Assembly: GCA_021787435.1 (NCBI GenBank)
Contig: JAJYLY010000001.1
Location: forward strand, 124,001-188,000
Direction: 5' to 3'
DNA length: 64,000 nt
Source of the DNA: Pseudomonadota bacterium
GTDB taxonomy: Bacteria > Pseudomonadota > Gammaproteobacteria > Burkholderiales > Gallionellaceae
The translations under genes and the position numbers were made by a program. This document shows, piece by piece, positions 16,133 to 25,900 of this stretch; within the stretch, counting starts at the first letter, position 1; each line of letters opens with the position of its first letter. Below the pieces are notes generated by a model. It ran no database searches. It was not told where the DNA came from and saw only the letters and a program-made list of their open reading frames with translations.

Positions 16133-16852
16133 ATGAACGAACAACCCACAGCATCCAAAAATAAGATCGAGTCCGCACTGCTCGCAGAGCTTGCAGGAGA
16201 GGCGACCAGCAAACTCAGAGCCTTGCAATCTGAAACTAAGGAACAGCAAGCCAGAAGCCAGCAGTTGAGTGTAGCCTTAAAAAGAATCTACCAGTTCTTG
16301 CAGACGCTCTCTGTTCATGTAAACAACATTGCCCCAAACATTCCGCGCACATATCGCATTGACAGCGATGCGTCCTATGGCAACCTTGCTTGGCAGAATG
16401 CGCTGGCCGATTATCGCAAACAAAGCTTGTCCGATAACGCGCTGATCGACCATGTCGCGTTCAGCGTCCGGCTGCAAGCCCCCGACCCCGTGACTGCAAC
16501 ACGCCGCTGGAACCAAATGGATGCGTTCAAGAAGGAGTTGGACTTGTTTGGCCTTCGCCCGCTCGACGATCTGGACATGCTGGTGCGCAACAAGTCTCAA
16601 CAGGAAACCTTCAGCATCCGCATCGCACCGGATTTTTTCCTGAAGCTCATTTTCAAGGGCAATTACGAAAATGGGATACTGGAAATCAACGGCAGGAATT
16701 TTGACGAATTCGGCGTGAGCAATTTCAGGATCAAGCCGGAACAAGTAAGCAGCGAGCTGCTGGACGATCTCGGACGATTTCTGATCGGCCGCACAGAAGA
16801 ACTACCGAAGCCATTGAGAACTGCAAGATCCATGCCCCGGCAATTTCTGTGA
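16133..16852 (+). CDS. Uncharacterised protein with N-terminal coiled coil
   Basis: The product is 239 residues from the ATG at 16133. A longer frame exists to 16040 without a ribosome site. Residues about 15-65 are Ala/Glu/Gln/Lys rich and look like a coiled coil (LRALQSETKEQQARSQQLS). The remainder is a mixed alpha/beta domain with LIDHVAFSVRLQAPDPVTAT and ending RTARSMPRQFL. No membrane segment or signal peptide is seen. I do not recognise the family. The stop overlaps the GTG start of the downstream DNA glycosylase gene by four bases, so the two are translationally coupled and may share a context such as DNA maintenance (inference). Confidence 0.75.
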   Translation: MNEQPTASKNKIESALLAELAGEATSKLRALQSETKEQQARSQQLSVALKRIYQFLQTLSVHVNNIAPNIPRTYRIDSDASYGNLAWQNALADYRKQSLSDNALIDHVAFSVRLQAPDPVTATRRWNQMDAFKKELDLFGLRPLDDLDMLVRNKSQQETFSIRIAPDFFLKLIFKGNYENGILEINGRNFDEFGVSNFRIKPEQVSSELLDDLGRFLIGRTEELPKPLRTARSMPRQFL

Positions 16853-17421
16853 CCTTGAGTAATGCTGAGCAAAAATCCGCAAACAGAAAAGAGATATATA
16901 GTTTCTCTCCCATCGGCGATCCAGAATCCCTGATGCTGATCCTGGGAAGCATGCCCGGCAAAGCCTCGCTTTCAGCCCATGAGTACTATGCGCACCCGAG
17001 GAATGCGTTCTGGAAGATCATCGCGTCTCTTACCGGTGTAGAGCCCGGCTTGCCCTACGCGTTGCGCATCGGCATGCTGACATCCCGAAAAATTGCGCTT
17101 TGGGACGTGCTCAAATCATGCACTCGCAACAGCAGCCTGGATGCCGACATCGTCGCCTCCTCGATCACCGCGAATGATTTTCTGTCGTTTTACAGGTCGC
17201 ATCCAAAGATCGCGCAAGTATTTTTCAACGGCGCCCATGCCGAGGCAAGCTATAGGAGACATGTGCTGCCAACATTGGGCTGCGAGTTTGAGCATATTGC
17301 ATACAGGCGCCTGCCATCGACCAGCCCTGCCAACGCTTCGCTGACCTTCGAGCAGAAACTCACGGCATGGCGGACAGCCCTTGAGCCTGCCGAAGGGAAG
17401 TTATTGCAACTGTTCAATTGA
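16849..17421 (+). CDS. DNA-deoxyinosine/uracil glycosylase (UDG superfamily, family 6-like)
   Basis: The product is 190 residues. LILGSMPGKASL...YYAHPRNAFW (about 27-51) is the active-site region of hypoxanthine-DNA glycosylases of the UDG superfamily, and RLPSTSPANAS (about 155-165) is the second conserved loop. Such enzymes remove deaminated bases (hypoxanthine, uracil) from DNA for base-excision repair. The GTG at 16849 overlaps the previous stop (GTGA). The glycosylase and the preceding coiled-coil protein form a two-gene unit, followed by a hairpin at 17479-17503. Confidence 0.82.
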   Translation: MTLSNAEQKSANRKEIYSFSPIGDPESLMLILGSMPGKASLSAHEYYAHPRNAFWKIIASLTGVEPGLPYALRIGMLTSRKIALWDVLKSCTRNSSLDADIVASSITANDFLSFYRSHPKIAQVFFNGAHAEASYRRHVLPTLGCEFEHIAYRRLPSTSPANASLTFEQKLTAWRTALEPAEGKLLQLFN

Positions 17422-17478
17422 ATCGCATCGGGTCATGAAGAAGCTCCAACTTTTAAGGTAACAGGAATCGCAATGAAA

Positions 17479-17503
17479 AAAGCCGCGGATGGTTCGCGGC
17501 TTT
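17479..17503 (-). terminator. Terminator of tRNA-Arg (minus strand)
   Basis: Stem GCCGCG/CGCGGC, extended by A-T pairs, with loop GATGGTT. Reading on the minus strand it is followed by six T. It lies 28 bp after the tRNA 3' end. On the plus strand it has only TTTC and could weakly stop the glycosylase transcript. Confidence 0.75.
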
Positions 17504-17530
17504 CATGAACTGCATGGATATGTTGTTCTT

Positions 17531-17605
17531 TGGTGTCCTCGACAGGAATCGAACCTGTAATTGCCCCTTAGGAGGGGGCGGTTATATCCATTTAACTACG
17601 GGGAC
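17531..17605 (-). tRNA. tRNA-Arg (anticodon CCT)
   Basis: Full cloverleaf on the minus strand: acceptor GTCCCCG/CGAGGAC, D-arm with AGTTAAATGGATATAAC, anticodon loop CTCCTAA closed by GCCCC/GGGGC, T-arm ACAGG-TTCGATT-CCTGT, and an encoded CCA. Acceptor pair 5-68 is C-A instead of the usual T-A, a small deviation. It would read the rare AGG codon. Confidence 0.95.
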
Positions 17606-17699
17606 AACCTGTGTATTCTACCGTAATTGTTCTGCAATCTGAACCCTCTCGCTGGTATCATGTCAGATTATCGCAAATCAACTCACAAGGGAGTCCACC

Positions 17700-18248
17700 A
17701 TGAAATGGCTGATCTTCATCGCAACTGCGGTCGTTGTTCTGTTCGTTGCGCGCGCGGCACTTGCGGCCGACCAGCCTGAAGCGGGGCAGATGGCTCCGGA
17801 TTTCAGCTTGCCGGACCAGCACGGCAAGCAACACGACCTTGCGGAGTTTCGCGGCAAATATCTGGTGCTATATTTTTATCCCAAGGACGACACGCCAGGC
17901 TGCACCGAAGAGGCCTGCAAGTTTCGCGATGACCTGAGCCAACTGAAGCAGATGGGCGCACAGGTGGTCGGGGTAAGCATCGACAACACCGACAATCATG
18001 CCGAGTTCGCGAAAAAGTATCACCTGCCCTTCCCTCTGCTTGCCGACAGTGACGGCAAGGTGGCGGCAAGCTATGGCGCACTGCTCAATCTTGGCCTCAT
18101 CAAGATTGCCAAGCGCTATACCTTCCTGATCGACCCGCAGGGCAGGATCATCCGCGTATATTTAAGCGTGAACACATCGCGCCATTCCGTCGAAATCATC
18201 AACGACCTGAAGAAGCTGATCGCAGAAGAAAAGCCCTCAAAAACCTGA
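17700..18248 (+). CDS. Periplasmic BCP-type peroxiredoxin
   Basis: The product is 182 residues. A signal peptide (1-22, cleavage after ALA) precedes an AhpC/TSA domain with FYPKDDTPGCTEEACKFRD. The peroxidatic Cys is C68 and a resolving Cys follows five residues later (C73), the arrangement of the atypical 2-Cys BCP/PrxQ group. The enzyme reduces hydroperoxides with thioredoxin-like donors, here probably in the periplasm or membrane-anchored. AGGGAG precedes the ATG. It is followed 13 bp later by uup on the same strand. Confidence 0.92.
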   Translation: MKWLIFIATAVVVLFVARAALAADQPEAGQMAPDFSLPDQHGKQHDLAEFRGKYLVLYFYPKDDTPGCTEEACKFRDDLSQLKQMGAQVVGVSIDNTDNHAEFAKKYHLPFPLLADSDGKVAASYGALLNLGLIKIAKRYTFLIDPQGRIIRVYLSVNTSRHSVEIINDLKKLIAEEKPSKT

Positions 18249-18261
18249 ACCCTCTCATACC

Positions 18262-20160
18262 ATGCCATTCATCACACTGGACAAAGCCTCCCTTGCCTTC
18301 GGTCACGTAGCCCTGCTCGACCATGCCGACTTTCAACTCGACGAGGGCGAACGCGTAGGGCTCATCGGACGTAACGGCGGCGGCAAATCCAGCATGATGC
18401 GCGTGCTGGCAGGTCAGGCAACGCTCGATGACGGACTGGTATGGCGTCAGCCCTCCGCACGCATCTGCTATGTGAGCCAGGAACCAGTGCTCGATCCAGA
18501 CGACAGCGTGTTCGATGCGGTCGCAAAGGGCCTTGGCAAACTGCAAAAACTCCTGCACGACTACCACCATGTCTCCCATCAATTAGGCGAGCCTGATGCC
18601 GATTATGACAGGCTGCTCGAAGAAATGCAGCGCCTGCAGACTGCGCTCGAAGCGCAGGACGGCTGGTCCGTGCAAGCGCGCATCGAGACCGCGATCGCAA
18701 AGCTGGACCTCGATCCTGACAAGCGGGTCGGTAACCTTTCAGGCGGACAGAGAAAGCGCGTGGCGCTGGCGCAGGCTTTGGTCGCCGAGCCCGATGTGCT
18801 GATACTCGACGAGCCTACCAACCATCTGGATTTCGCTTCCATCGAATGGCTGGAAGACCTGCTAAACAGCTTTGCTGGCAGTGTGCTGTTCGTCACCCAT
18901 GACAGGCGCTTTCTGGATAATGTCGCAACGCGCATCGTTGAGCTCGATCGAGGCAAGCTCGCGGGATTCCCCGGCAACTTCAGCGCCTATCTTGCGATCA
19001 AGGAGCGCATGCTTGCCGACGAGGCAGTGGTAAATGCCAAGTTCGACAAGGTACTGGCACAGGAGGAAGTCTGGATACGCCAGGGCGTGAAAGCGCGCCG
19101 CACCCGCAACGAAGGTCGCGTGCTGCGCTTGGAACAGCTGCGCCGCGAGCGCGCGAAGCGGCGCGAGAAAATCGGCAAGGTTGAAATGACGGTCGATACC
19201 GGGGAACGTTCCGGAAAGCTGGTCGCAGAGCTCACCCATGTCAGCAAGTCCTACGGCGAACGCACGCTGATTAAGGACTTTTCCTGCCGCATCCAGCGCG
19301 GCGACAAAATCGGCCTCTTGGGTCCGAACGGCGCGGGAAAAAGCACGCTGCTAAAGATCATCCTGGGAGAAATCAAACCCGACTCGGGCGAAGTCAGGCT
19401 GGGCACCAAAATATCGGTCGCCTATTTCGACCAGTTGCGCGAAGAGCTCGACGACGAGGCAACACTCGCGGACACCATTAGCCAGGGTTCGGATTTCATC
19501 GAAATCGCAGGGCAAAAGAAACACGTGATCAGCTATCTGGGCGACTTCCTGTTTCCGCCAGAGCGCGCAAGGTCGCCTGTGAAGAGTTGCTCGGGCGGGG
19601 AGCGCAACCGCCTTCTACTAGCGCGCCTTTTCACCCAGCCTGCTAACGTGCTGGTGCTGGACGAGCCGACCAACGATCTGGACATCGAGACGCTGGAGCT
19701 GCTCGAAGAGCTGCTGGCCAACTATGACGGCACGCTGTTTCTGGTCAGCCATGATAGGGCCTTTCTGGACAATGTGGTGACCCAAGTGATCGCCTTCGAA
19801 GGAGAGGGAAAGCTCGTCGAATACGTGGGCGGCTATGAAGACTGGGTGAGGGTCAAGAAATTCCAGGAAACGGCCACTCCTGCCAAATCCGCACCACCGC
19901 TTCGCCCTACACCCGTCGAGAAACCAAAGCCGCCGAACAAGCTGAGTTACAAGGATGCACGCGAGCTTGAGGAATTGCCAAAACGCATCGAGGCATTGGA
20001 ACAAGAACAGATAGCCGTGGCAGCACAACTTGCCGACGGCACGCTGTTTAGAAACGATGCGAAACGCGCAAAGCAGCTACAGGCGCGCAACGACGATATC
20101 GAAGAAGAGATGACGGCCATCATGGCGCGCTGGGAGGAACTGGAAAAGCGCGGGAAATAA
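18262..20160 (+). CDS. uup: ABC-F ATPase Uup
   Basis: The product is 632 residues with two ABC ATPase domains and no membrane segment. Walker A sites are GRNGGGKS (36-43) and GPNGAGKS (about 353-360), and signature motifs are LSGGQ (about 161) and CSGGE (about 443). The linker is charged and followed by a C-terminal coiled coil (ELEELPKRIEALEQEQ, then RWEELEKRGK), which identifies Uup within ABC-F. Uup binds ribosomes and branched DNA and lowers transposon precise excision. Its last 41 bp overlap the 3' end of glnE on the other strand. Confidence 0.93.
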   Translation: MPFITLDKASLAFGHVALLDHADFQLDEGERVGLIGRNGGGKSSMMRVLAGQATLDDGLVWRQPSARICYVSQEPVLDPDDSVFDAVAKGLGKLQKLLHDYHHVSHQLGEPDADYDRLLEEMQRLQTALEAQDGWSVQARIETAIAKLDLDPDKRVGNLSGGQRKRVALAQALVAEPDVLILDEPTNHLDFASIEWLEDLLNSFAGSVLFVTHDRRFLDNVATRIVELDRGKLAGFPGNFSAYLAIKERMLADEAVVNAKFDKVLAQEEVWIRQGVKARRTRNEGRVLRLEQLRRERAKRREKIGKVEMTVDTGERSGKLVAELTHVSKSYGERTLIKDFSCRIQRGDKIGLLGPNGAGKSTLLKIILGEIKPDSGEVRLGTKISVAYFDQLREELDDEATLADTISQGSDFIEIAGQKKHVISYLGDFLFPPERARSPVKSCSGGERNRLLLARLFTQPANVLVLDEPTNDLDIETLELLEELLANYDGTLFLVSHDRAFLDNVVTQVIAFEGEGKLVEYVGGYEDWVRVKKFQETATPAKSAPPLRPTPVEKPKPPNKLSYKDARELEELPKRIEALEQEQIAVAAQLADGTLFRNDAKRAKQLQARNDDIEEEMTAIMARWEELEKRGK

Positions 20161-22831
20161 CCGCGCCAAACAACTCCTCCCACAATTTCCGGCATGCGCT
20201 TATGTCGATTTCATCGGGCGCGATGCGGCATGACGAAACATCGTTGAGCCGCATGCTGTGTTGTATCCTGCGCAGCGTGCGGTAAACATCGCGCACCTTT
20301 TCGGCAAGAGTAACATCGATCAGACCAAGTTCCGCCGCCATTTTCAGAAGCGCCAGATTTCCCGCATTCGCAACCAGTTCAGGGTGTAGATGGGCATGAG
20401 CCAGAACCAGATACTGCACCATGAATTCGATGTCCACCATGCCGCCACTGTCGTGCTTAATGTCGAAAAGCGCGCTATGATTAGGATGGCCTTCGTGCAT
20501 TTTCTGCCGCATCTTGACGATCTCTTCGCGCAATTTTTCAATCTCTCGCGGCAGCATGAGCACTTGGCGCCTGATGTCCTCGAATGCCTCGCCCACCTTC
20601 TTGTCGCCCGCACTGAAGCGCGCACGGGTCAGTGCCTGATGCTCCCACACCCAGGCATGATTAAGTTGATAGTCTCTGAATGCCACAACCGAACTCACCA
20701 GAAGACCGCTCGCTCCGTTCGGGCGCAGGCGCAGATCGGTTTCATAGAGGCGTCCCGATGTCGTGTAACTGCCAAGCATCGCGTTGATGCTCTGCCCCAG
20801 CCTGGCATAGTTTTCCTGCGCATCGGGATGATCGTCATCATACAAAAATACCATGTCGAGATCAGATGCATATCCCATCTCCCGGCCGCCCAGCTTGCCA
20901 TAGGCGATGATCGCAAAGCGCGGCTGCCGCACATGTTTTTTGCGCGCAACAGACCAGCACAGCTTTAGTACATGTTCCAGGATCATATCCGCCAGATCGC
21001 TCAGATGGTCGCTTAATTTTTCCAGCGGCAAAAGTCCCTGCAGATCCATCGCAAGCAAATAGAACACCTGTTCCTGCTGGACCTGGTGCAGCACGTCGAG
21101 CTGCCTCTCCATATCTAGCCCCAAAAGCCGCCTCTCCAGATCAAGTCCAATCTCGTTCCAGGATGGCGGCTGGTAGAATTCGCGAGCATCTAAAAGCTCG
21201 TCAAACAGCGCTGGGTGCTTCGCAAGATAACTCGCAGCCCAGCTGCTTGCCGAGAGCAACCGGGTCAACCTTTTCAGCGCTTCGGGATATTCCGCGAGGA
21301 AGGCGAGATAGGAAACGCGGCGCATGATAGCGTCCAACAGATCGAGGAGTCTCGCGAGCGTTGCATCGGGATCATTGCATTCGGATGACAGCACGATGAA
21401 CTGCGGGATCAGCACATCCACCCGCTGCCTCGCAGCATCGGACAGCTGCCGGGAGCGCAGCTGCATGAGACGCTCTGCGCTTAAAGCCGAAAAGCCAGTC
21501 CTGGTGAGCGCCTTCGTAAGTTCTTCGAGGTTCATGCCTTCTCGCCACAACAGGCTCTGCGGAACATCCGGAGAGGCGAAAATCTGTTCGAATTGCGCGC
21601 TCACCAGTGCGCGATGTCTGTCCAAGTCTACCAACAGCGCCGCATAACCGGCATAACCCATCGTCTCTGCGATGATCTGCCTGTCTTCCTCGCCTTCGGG
21701 CAAGTCCTGAGTCTGTTGGTCGTCCAGGTATTGAAGGCGATGCTCCAGGTTGCGCAGGAAAACATAGGCCGCATCAAGATCCGCCACCACATCGGCCGAC
21801 AGCAATCCAATCGCGACCAGCTGCCTCAATACGCCCCGCGTTGGCAATATGCGCAGCCTGATATCCCGCCCGCCGCGTATCAGCTGAAAGACCTGGGCTA
21901 TGAATTCGATCTCGCGTATGCCGCCCGGCCCCAGCTTGATGTTGTTGAACCTGTCGCGACGCTGCACTTCTTGGCGTATCTGCGCATGCAACTTGCGCAT
22001 CGAATCGATCGCGCTGAAATCCAGATACTTTCTGAACACAAAGGGCTGATACAGCCCGTTCAATGCTGCAACGCAATCGCAGGCAACTGGTGCGACCACA
22101 CGCGCCTTGATCCAGGCATAGCGTTCCCACTCCCTCCCCTGGCTGACGAGGTATTCTTCAAGCGCCGCAAAACTCATCACCAATGGACCGCTCTCTCCAT
22201 AAGGCCTTAAGCGCATGTCAACGCGGAACACATAGCCATCACTCGTAGCCTCGTTAACGATATTGATCAGGCGGCGGGCAAGCCTCGTGAAGAATTCGTG
22301 ATTGCCCAACCTGCGCACTCCATCAGTCTCGCCGTCTTCGGCATACAGGAAAATCAGGTCGATGTCGGACGAGACATTGAGTTCGCCTCCTCCAAGCTTC
22401 CCCATGCCGACGACCAGCATCTGCTGCACGGCATGACTTTCCTCTCCTACTGGGTGTCCGAATTGCATTTTCAGCATCTGCATCAGGCAGCCCAGCCCCT
22501 GCTGCAGCACGACTTCCGCCAATGCAGTCATGGCCTGCATCACTTCATTCAGATCGCCAAGTCCATTGATGTCACGCAGTATCAGCTTTACCATCACCCG
22601 CTTTCGAAGATGGCGCACCGCACGAGCAAGCTGAGTATCGTCCAGCAGGTCAGTTTCCTGCTGCAGCAGATGCAAAATTTCATCGCCATTGCAAGGCGAG
22701 CTATAATTTTTATGCAACCAAGCGAGCAAGGCTGGGTCGGCATCCAGCATGCGCCTGGCGTACCGACTGCAGCGCAGCGTCTTTTGCAGCAGATCAGGAA
22801 AAGCCGGATGCGCAAAGTTTTGGGTATTCAT
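20120..22831 (-). CDS. glnE: Glutamine synthetase adenylyltransferase / adenylyl-removing enzyme
   Basis: The product is 903 residues from the ATG at 22831. A longer frame to 23068 would overlap the divergent yhdP and is rejected. Two nucleotidyltransferase domains are visible: the adenylyl-removing half with GGGELNVSSDIDLIFLY (about 138-155) and the adenylylating half with KLGGREMGYASDLDMVFLYD (about 640-660), each with the paired metal-binding Asp. The enzyme adenylylates glutamine synthetase when nitrogen is ample and removes AMP when it is scarce, under PII control. It is divergent from yhdP with a 137-bp shared upstream region and convergent with uup. Confidence 0.96.
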   Translation of the reverse strand: MNTQNFAHPAFPDLLQKTLRCSRYARRMLDADPALLAWLHKNYSSPCNGDEILHLLQQETDLLDDTQLARAVRHLRKRVMVKLILRDINGLGDLNEVMQAMTALAEVVLQQGLGCLMQMLKMQFGHPVGEESHAVQQMLVVGMGKLGGGELNVSSDIDLIFLYAEDGETDGVRRLGNHEFFTRLARRLINIVNEATSDGYVFRVDMRLRPYGESGPLVMSFAALEEYLVSQGREWERYAWIKARVVAPVACDCVAALNGLYQPFVFRKYLDFSAIDSMRKLHAQIRQEVQRRDRFNNIKLGPGGIREIEFIAQVFQLIRGGRDIRLRILPTRGVLRQLVAIGLLSADVVADLDAAYVFLRNLEHRLQYLDDQQTQDLPEGEEDRQIIAETMGYAGYAALLVDLDRHRALVSAQFEQIFASPDVPQSLLWREGMNLEELTKALTRTGFSALSAERLMQLRSRQLSDAARQRVDVLIPQFIVLSSECNDPDATLARLLDLLDAIMRRVSYLAFLAEYPEALKRLTRLLSASSWAASYLAKHPALFDELLDAREFYQPPSWNEIGLDLERRLLGLDMERQLDVLHQVQQEQVFYLLAMDLQGLLPLEKLSDHLSDLADMILEHVLKLCWSVARKKHVRQPRFAIIAYGKLGGREMGYASDLDMVFLYDDDHPDAQENYARLGQSINAMLGSYTTSGRLYETDLRLRPNGASGLLVSSVVAFRDYQLNHAWVWEHQALTRARFSAGDKKVGEAFEDIRRQVLMLPREIEKLREEIVKMRQKMHEGHPNHSALFDIKHDSGGMVDIEFMVQYLVLAHAHLHPELVANAGNLALLKMAAELGLIDVTLAEKVRDVYRTLRRIQHSMRLNDVSSCRIAPDEIDISACRKLWEELFGAVISRAFPVPPSAP

Positions 22832-22968
22832 AAATAGGGCTTCACGATAGAATACACATTGTCCTACGAACCGAGTCGCCAGTAAAACCAAAACTGTCGT
22901 CAGTTGCAGGTTAGCCCGCATCAGATCGCCATCTTGCAACCAACGTCTGGCAAACCGAAACTGAACCC

Positions 22969-25900
22969 ATGCACAAATCACTTCCAGTTCGTCTGCTCTG
23001 GCACAGCCTAAACTGGCTGACGCGCATAACGATCGTGACAGCGATATCGGTCGCCCTGCTATGCGCAATCATCGTGATCTCACTGCGTTACTGGCTGCTA
23101 CCAAATATCGAACAGTTTCATGGTCAGATCGCCGCCTCGATTTCAACGGCCATGGGCAATCCTGTTAGCATAGGCAAGATCAAAGGCGAATGGGACGGAT
23201 TGCAACCCCATCTGAATTTTACCGATGTGCGCATCCTGGACAGCCGGGGCCAGCCTGCACTGCTTCTGCCGCGCATCGATGCCAGCGTGTCCTGGCTGTC
23301 TCTGCCCACCGTACAATTGCGGCTGTCCAGCCTTGAGATCGACCAGCCAGAATTGCTGGTCAGACGAGATGCAGAGGGGCAGATCTTTGTCGGCAGCATC
23401 GCCATCAAATCAGGCAATAACAACCAGGATCTGTCGAACTGGGTGCTGCATCAGTCGCGCATACTGGTGCGCAATGCGATCATCGTCTGGCAGGATGAAC
23501 AGCGCGGCGCGCCTCCGCTGGTGCTGACCCAGGTCAACCTGCGTATTGCAAACCTTTTCAATCATCACCGCTTTTCCCTGCGCGCGATTCCGCCTCCTAC
23601 TGTATCCGCGCCGCTGGATGTGAGGGGTGATTTTCACGGCAGGCAATTTGGCAAGCCAAAGAAATGGCGTGGACAACTGTTTGTGCAGGTCGATCGCACT
23701 GACCTTCTGGCTTGGCGTCCCTGGCTTACGCTTCCCCCCGAGCTTAGCCAAGGGCGCGGCGCGCTGAGGATCTGGCTGGGTATGAAGAAAGGCAAATTTG
23801 ATCAGTTTACGGCCGACATGGCATTGCGCGACGTATCAACCCAGCTGTCGGAGAAGCTGCCGAAGATGGATGTGCAATATCTGCACGGGCGCGCCAACTG
23901 GAAAACGCTGGCAGACGGATGGGAGATGAGCACAAGTAAACTGTCCTTGGGTCTTAAAAACGGAACTAGGCTACAGCCCACCGACTTTTATTTCCACACG
24001 ACCGACAAATCGCATCCCTCAAAAGGCGAGCTGCGTGCCAACCTGTTGCAACTCGAGAGCCTGACCAGCCTGGCAGGTTTCTTTCCGCTGGATGCGAAAC
24101 TGCGCGATCAGCTGAACGCATACCAGCCCCGCGGCAAGGTATCCGACCTCGACGTGCAATGGCAGATCGCGGATGAAAAACTGCAAAACTACAAGATCAA
24201 GGGACAGTTCGAAAATCTCGCCATGAAGCAGGTCGGCAAGTTGCCCGGGTTCTCCGGCTTGACCGCGTCAATCGACGGCAGCGACAGCAGCGGCAATCTC
24301 TCCGTCAATGCGCGCAACCTGACCGTCGATGCGCCAGGAATCATGCGCGAGGCACTTTCGTTCGGCACACTGACCGGACAGGCAAACTGGCGGCGCGAGA
24401 AGGGGGAGATGAGTATCAGCGTGGCTAACATCTCGGCGGTCAACGACGATCTGGCAGGTAATGCATATGGCAGCTATCGCACCTTGGCTGGCACGCGCGG
24501 CGTGATCGATCTGACCGTCAATCTCGCGCACGGGGACATCAGACGCGCTGCCCGTTATACGCCGCTCGCAGCACTTCATCAGAAGGAAAGCGACTGGCTC
24601 AACAGCGCATTGCTATCCGGCCACACCGAGGATTTCCACCTGCGCCTGAAAGGCAATCTGAGCGATTTTCCACTGGACGGAAAACATGACGCCTCATTCG
24701 AGATCACCGCGCATGCGGAAGATGCGTCCATGCAGTTCGCACGCGACTGGCCAAAGATTGAAAATCTGTCAGGCGCTTTTCTGATACACGACAACAGGCT
24801 AGAACTTCATGCACCAACTTCCAGCATGCTGGGAGCGCACATACACGACCTTTCCGTCATCCTGCCCGACATGCTGAATGCAGACATCCCGCTTCAGATC
24901 GAAGGGCGCGCGGACGCCACGAACAGCGCATTTCTGCAATTCGTGCAGCAAAGCCCGGTGCGCGGTTACATCGACGGCTTCACCGACGACATCAAGGCCA
25001 GCGGCGATGGACAACTGGAACTGTCCGCGCAGGTTCCGCTTTCCCTGAATAAGCCGCCAACCGTAGCCGGACAGCTGAAAGTGCAGAACAGCGATATCGA
25101 CCTGGGCCACGGCGCACCGCTACTGCGAAGCACGCGCGGCGAACTGTCCTTCACGCAATCGGGCATCAAAGCAGACAATGTGACAGCGAATATCTTGGGT
25201 GGGCCTGCGCGCCTCAACGTGCAAACTGCCGAAGGCGGAACAGTGCGCGCAAGCCTGCAGGGAAAAGTCAACCTCGATGCATTGCGCGAAAACGAAGCTA
25301 GCCCGCTGCTAAAGCGCCTGCATGGCAATACCGCATGGGATGCGAACATTTCTGTGGTCAAGAAAGTTGCAAACCTGACGCTGAACTCGACCCTGCAGGG
25401 CATCAGTTCCAGCCTGCCCGCACCGCTTGCCAAAAGCGCGGAAGAAATATGGCCTTTGCATATTGACAGGAAATACATCGCATCCGGGCAATACATGATC
25501 AACGCAAGGCTTTCGAAACTTTTCAATGCTCGCCTGATCAGCGAAGACATAAACGGCGAAAGCGTCATCAAACGAGGCTTCATCAATTTTGGCGACGCTG
25601 CGCCTCAGAGCTTAGACGAAGGGGTCGAAGGCATCTGGCTGAAAGGAAATCTACCCACCTTATCTCTGCAAGGATGGGACGATCTGGGAGCCGGCAGCGG
25701 GTCATCCTTACCGATTGCCGGAGCCAGCCTTCACATAGATAAACTGTCGGGCTTCGGACTGTCCCTTGATGACCTGCAAATCAATGCAACAAAACGCGGG
25801 GACAGCCTGGCAGTGCATCTGTCAGGCGGGCAGTCGAACGGGGAAGTCATCTGGCAACCGCAAGGCTATGGCGGGAATGGCAAACTGATCGCGCATCTGC

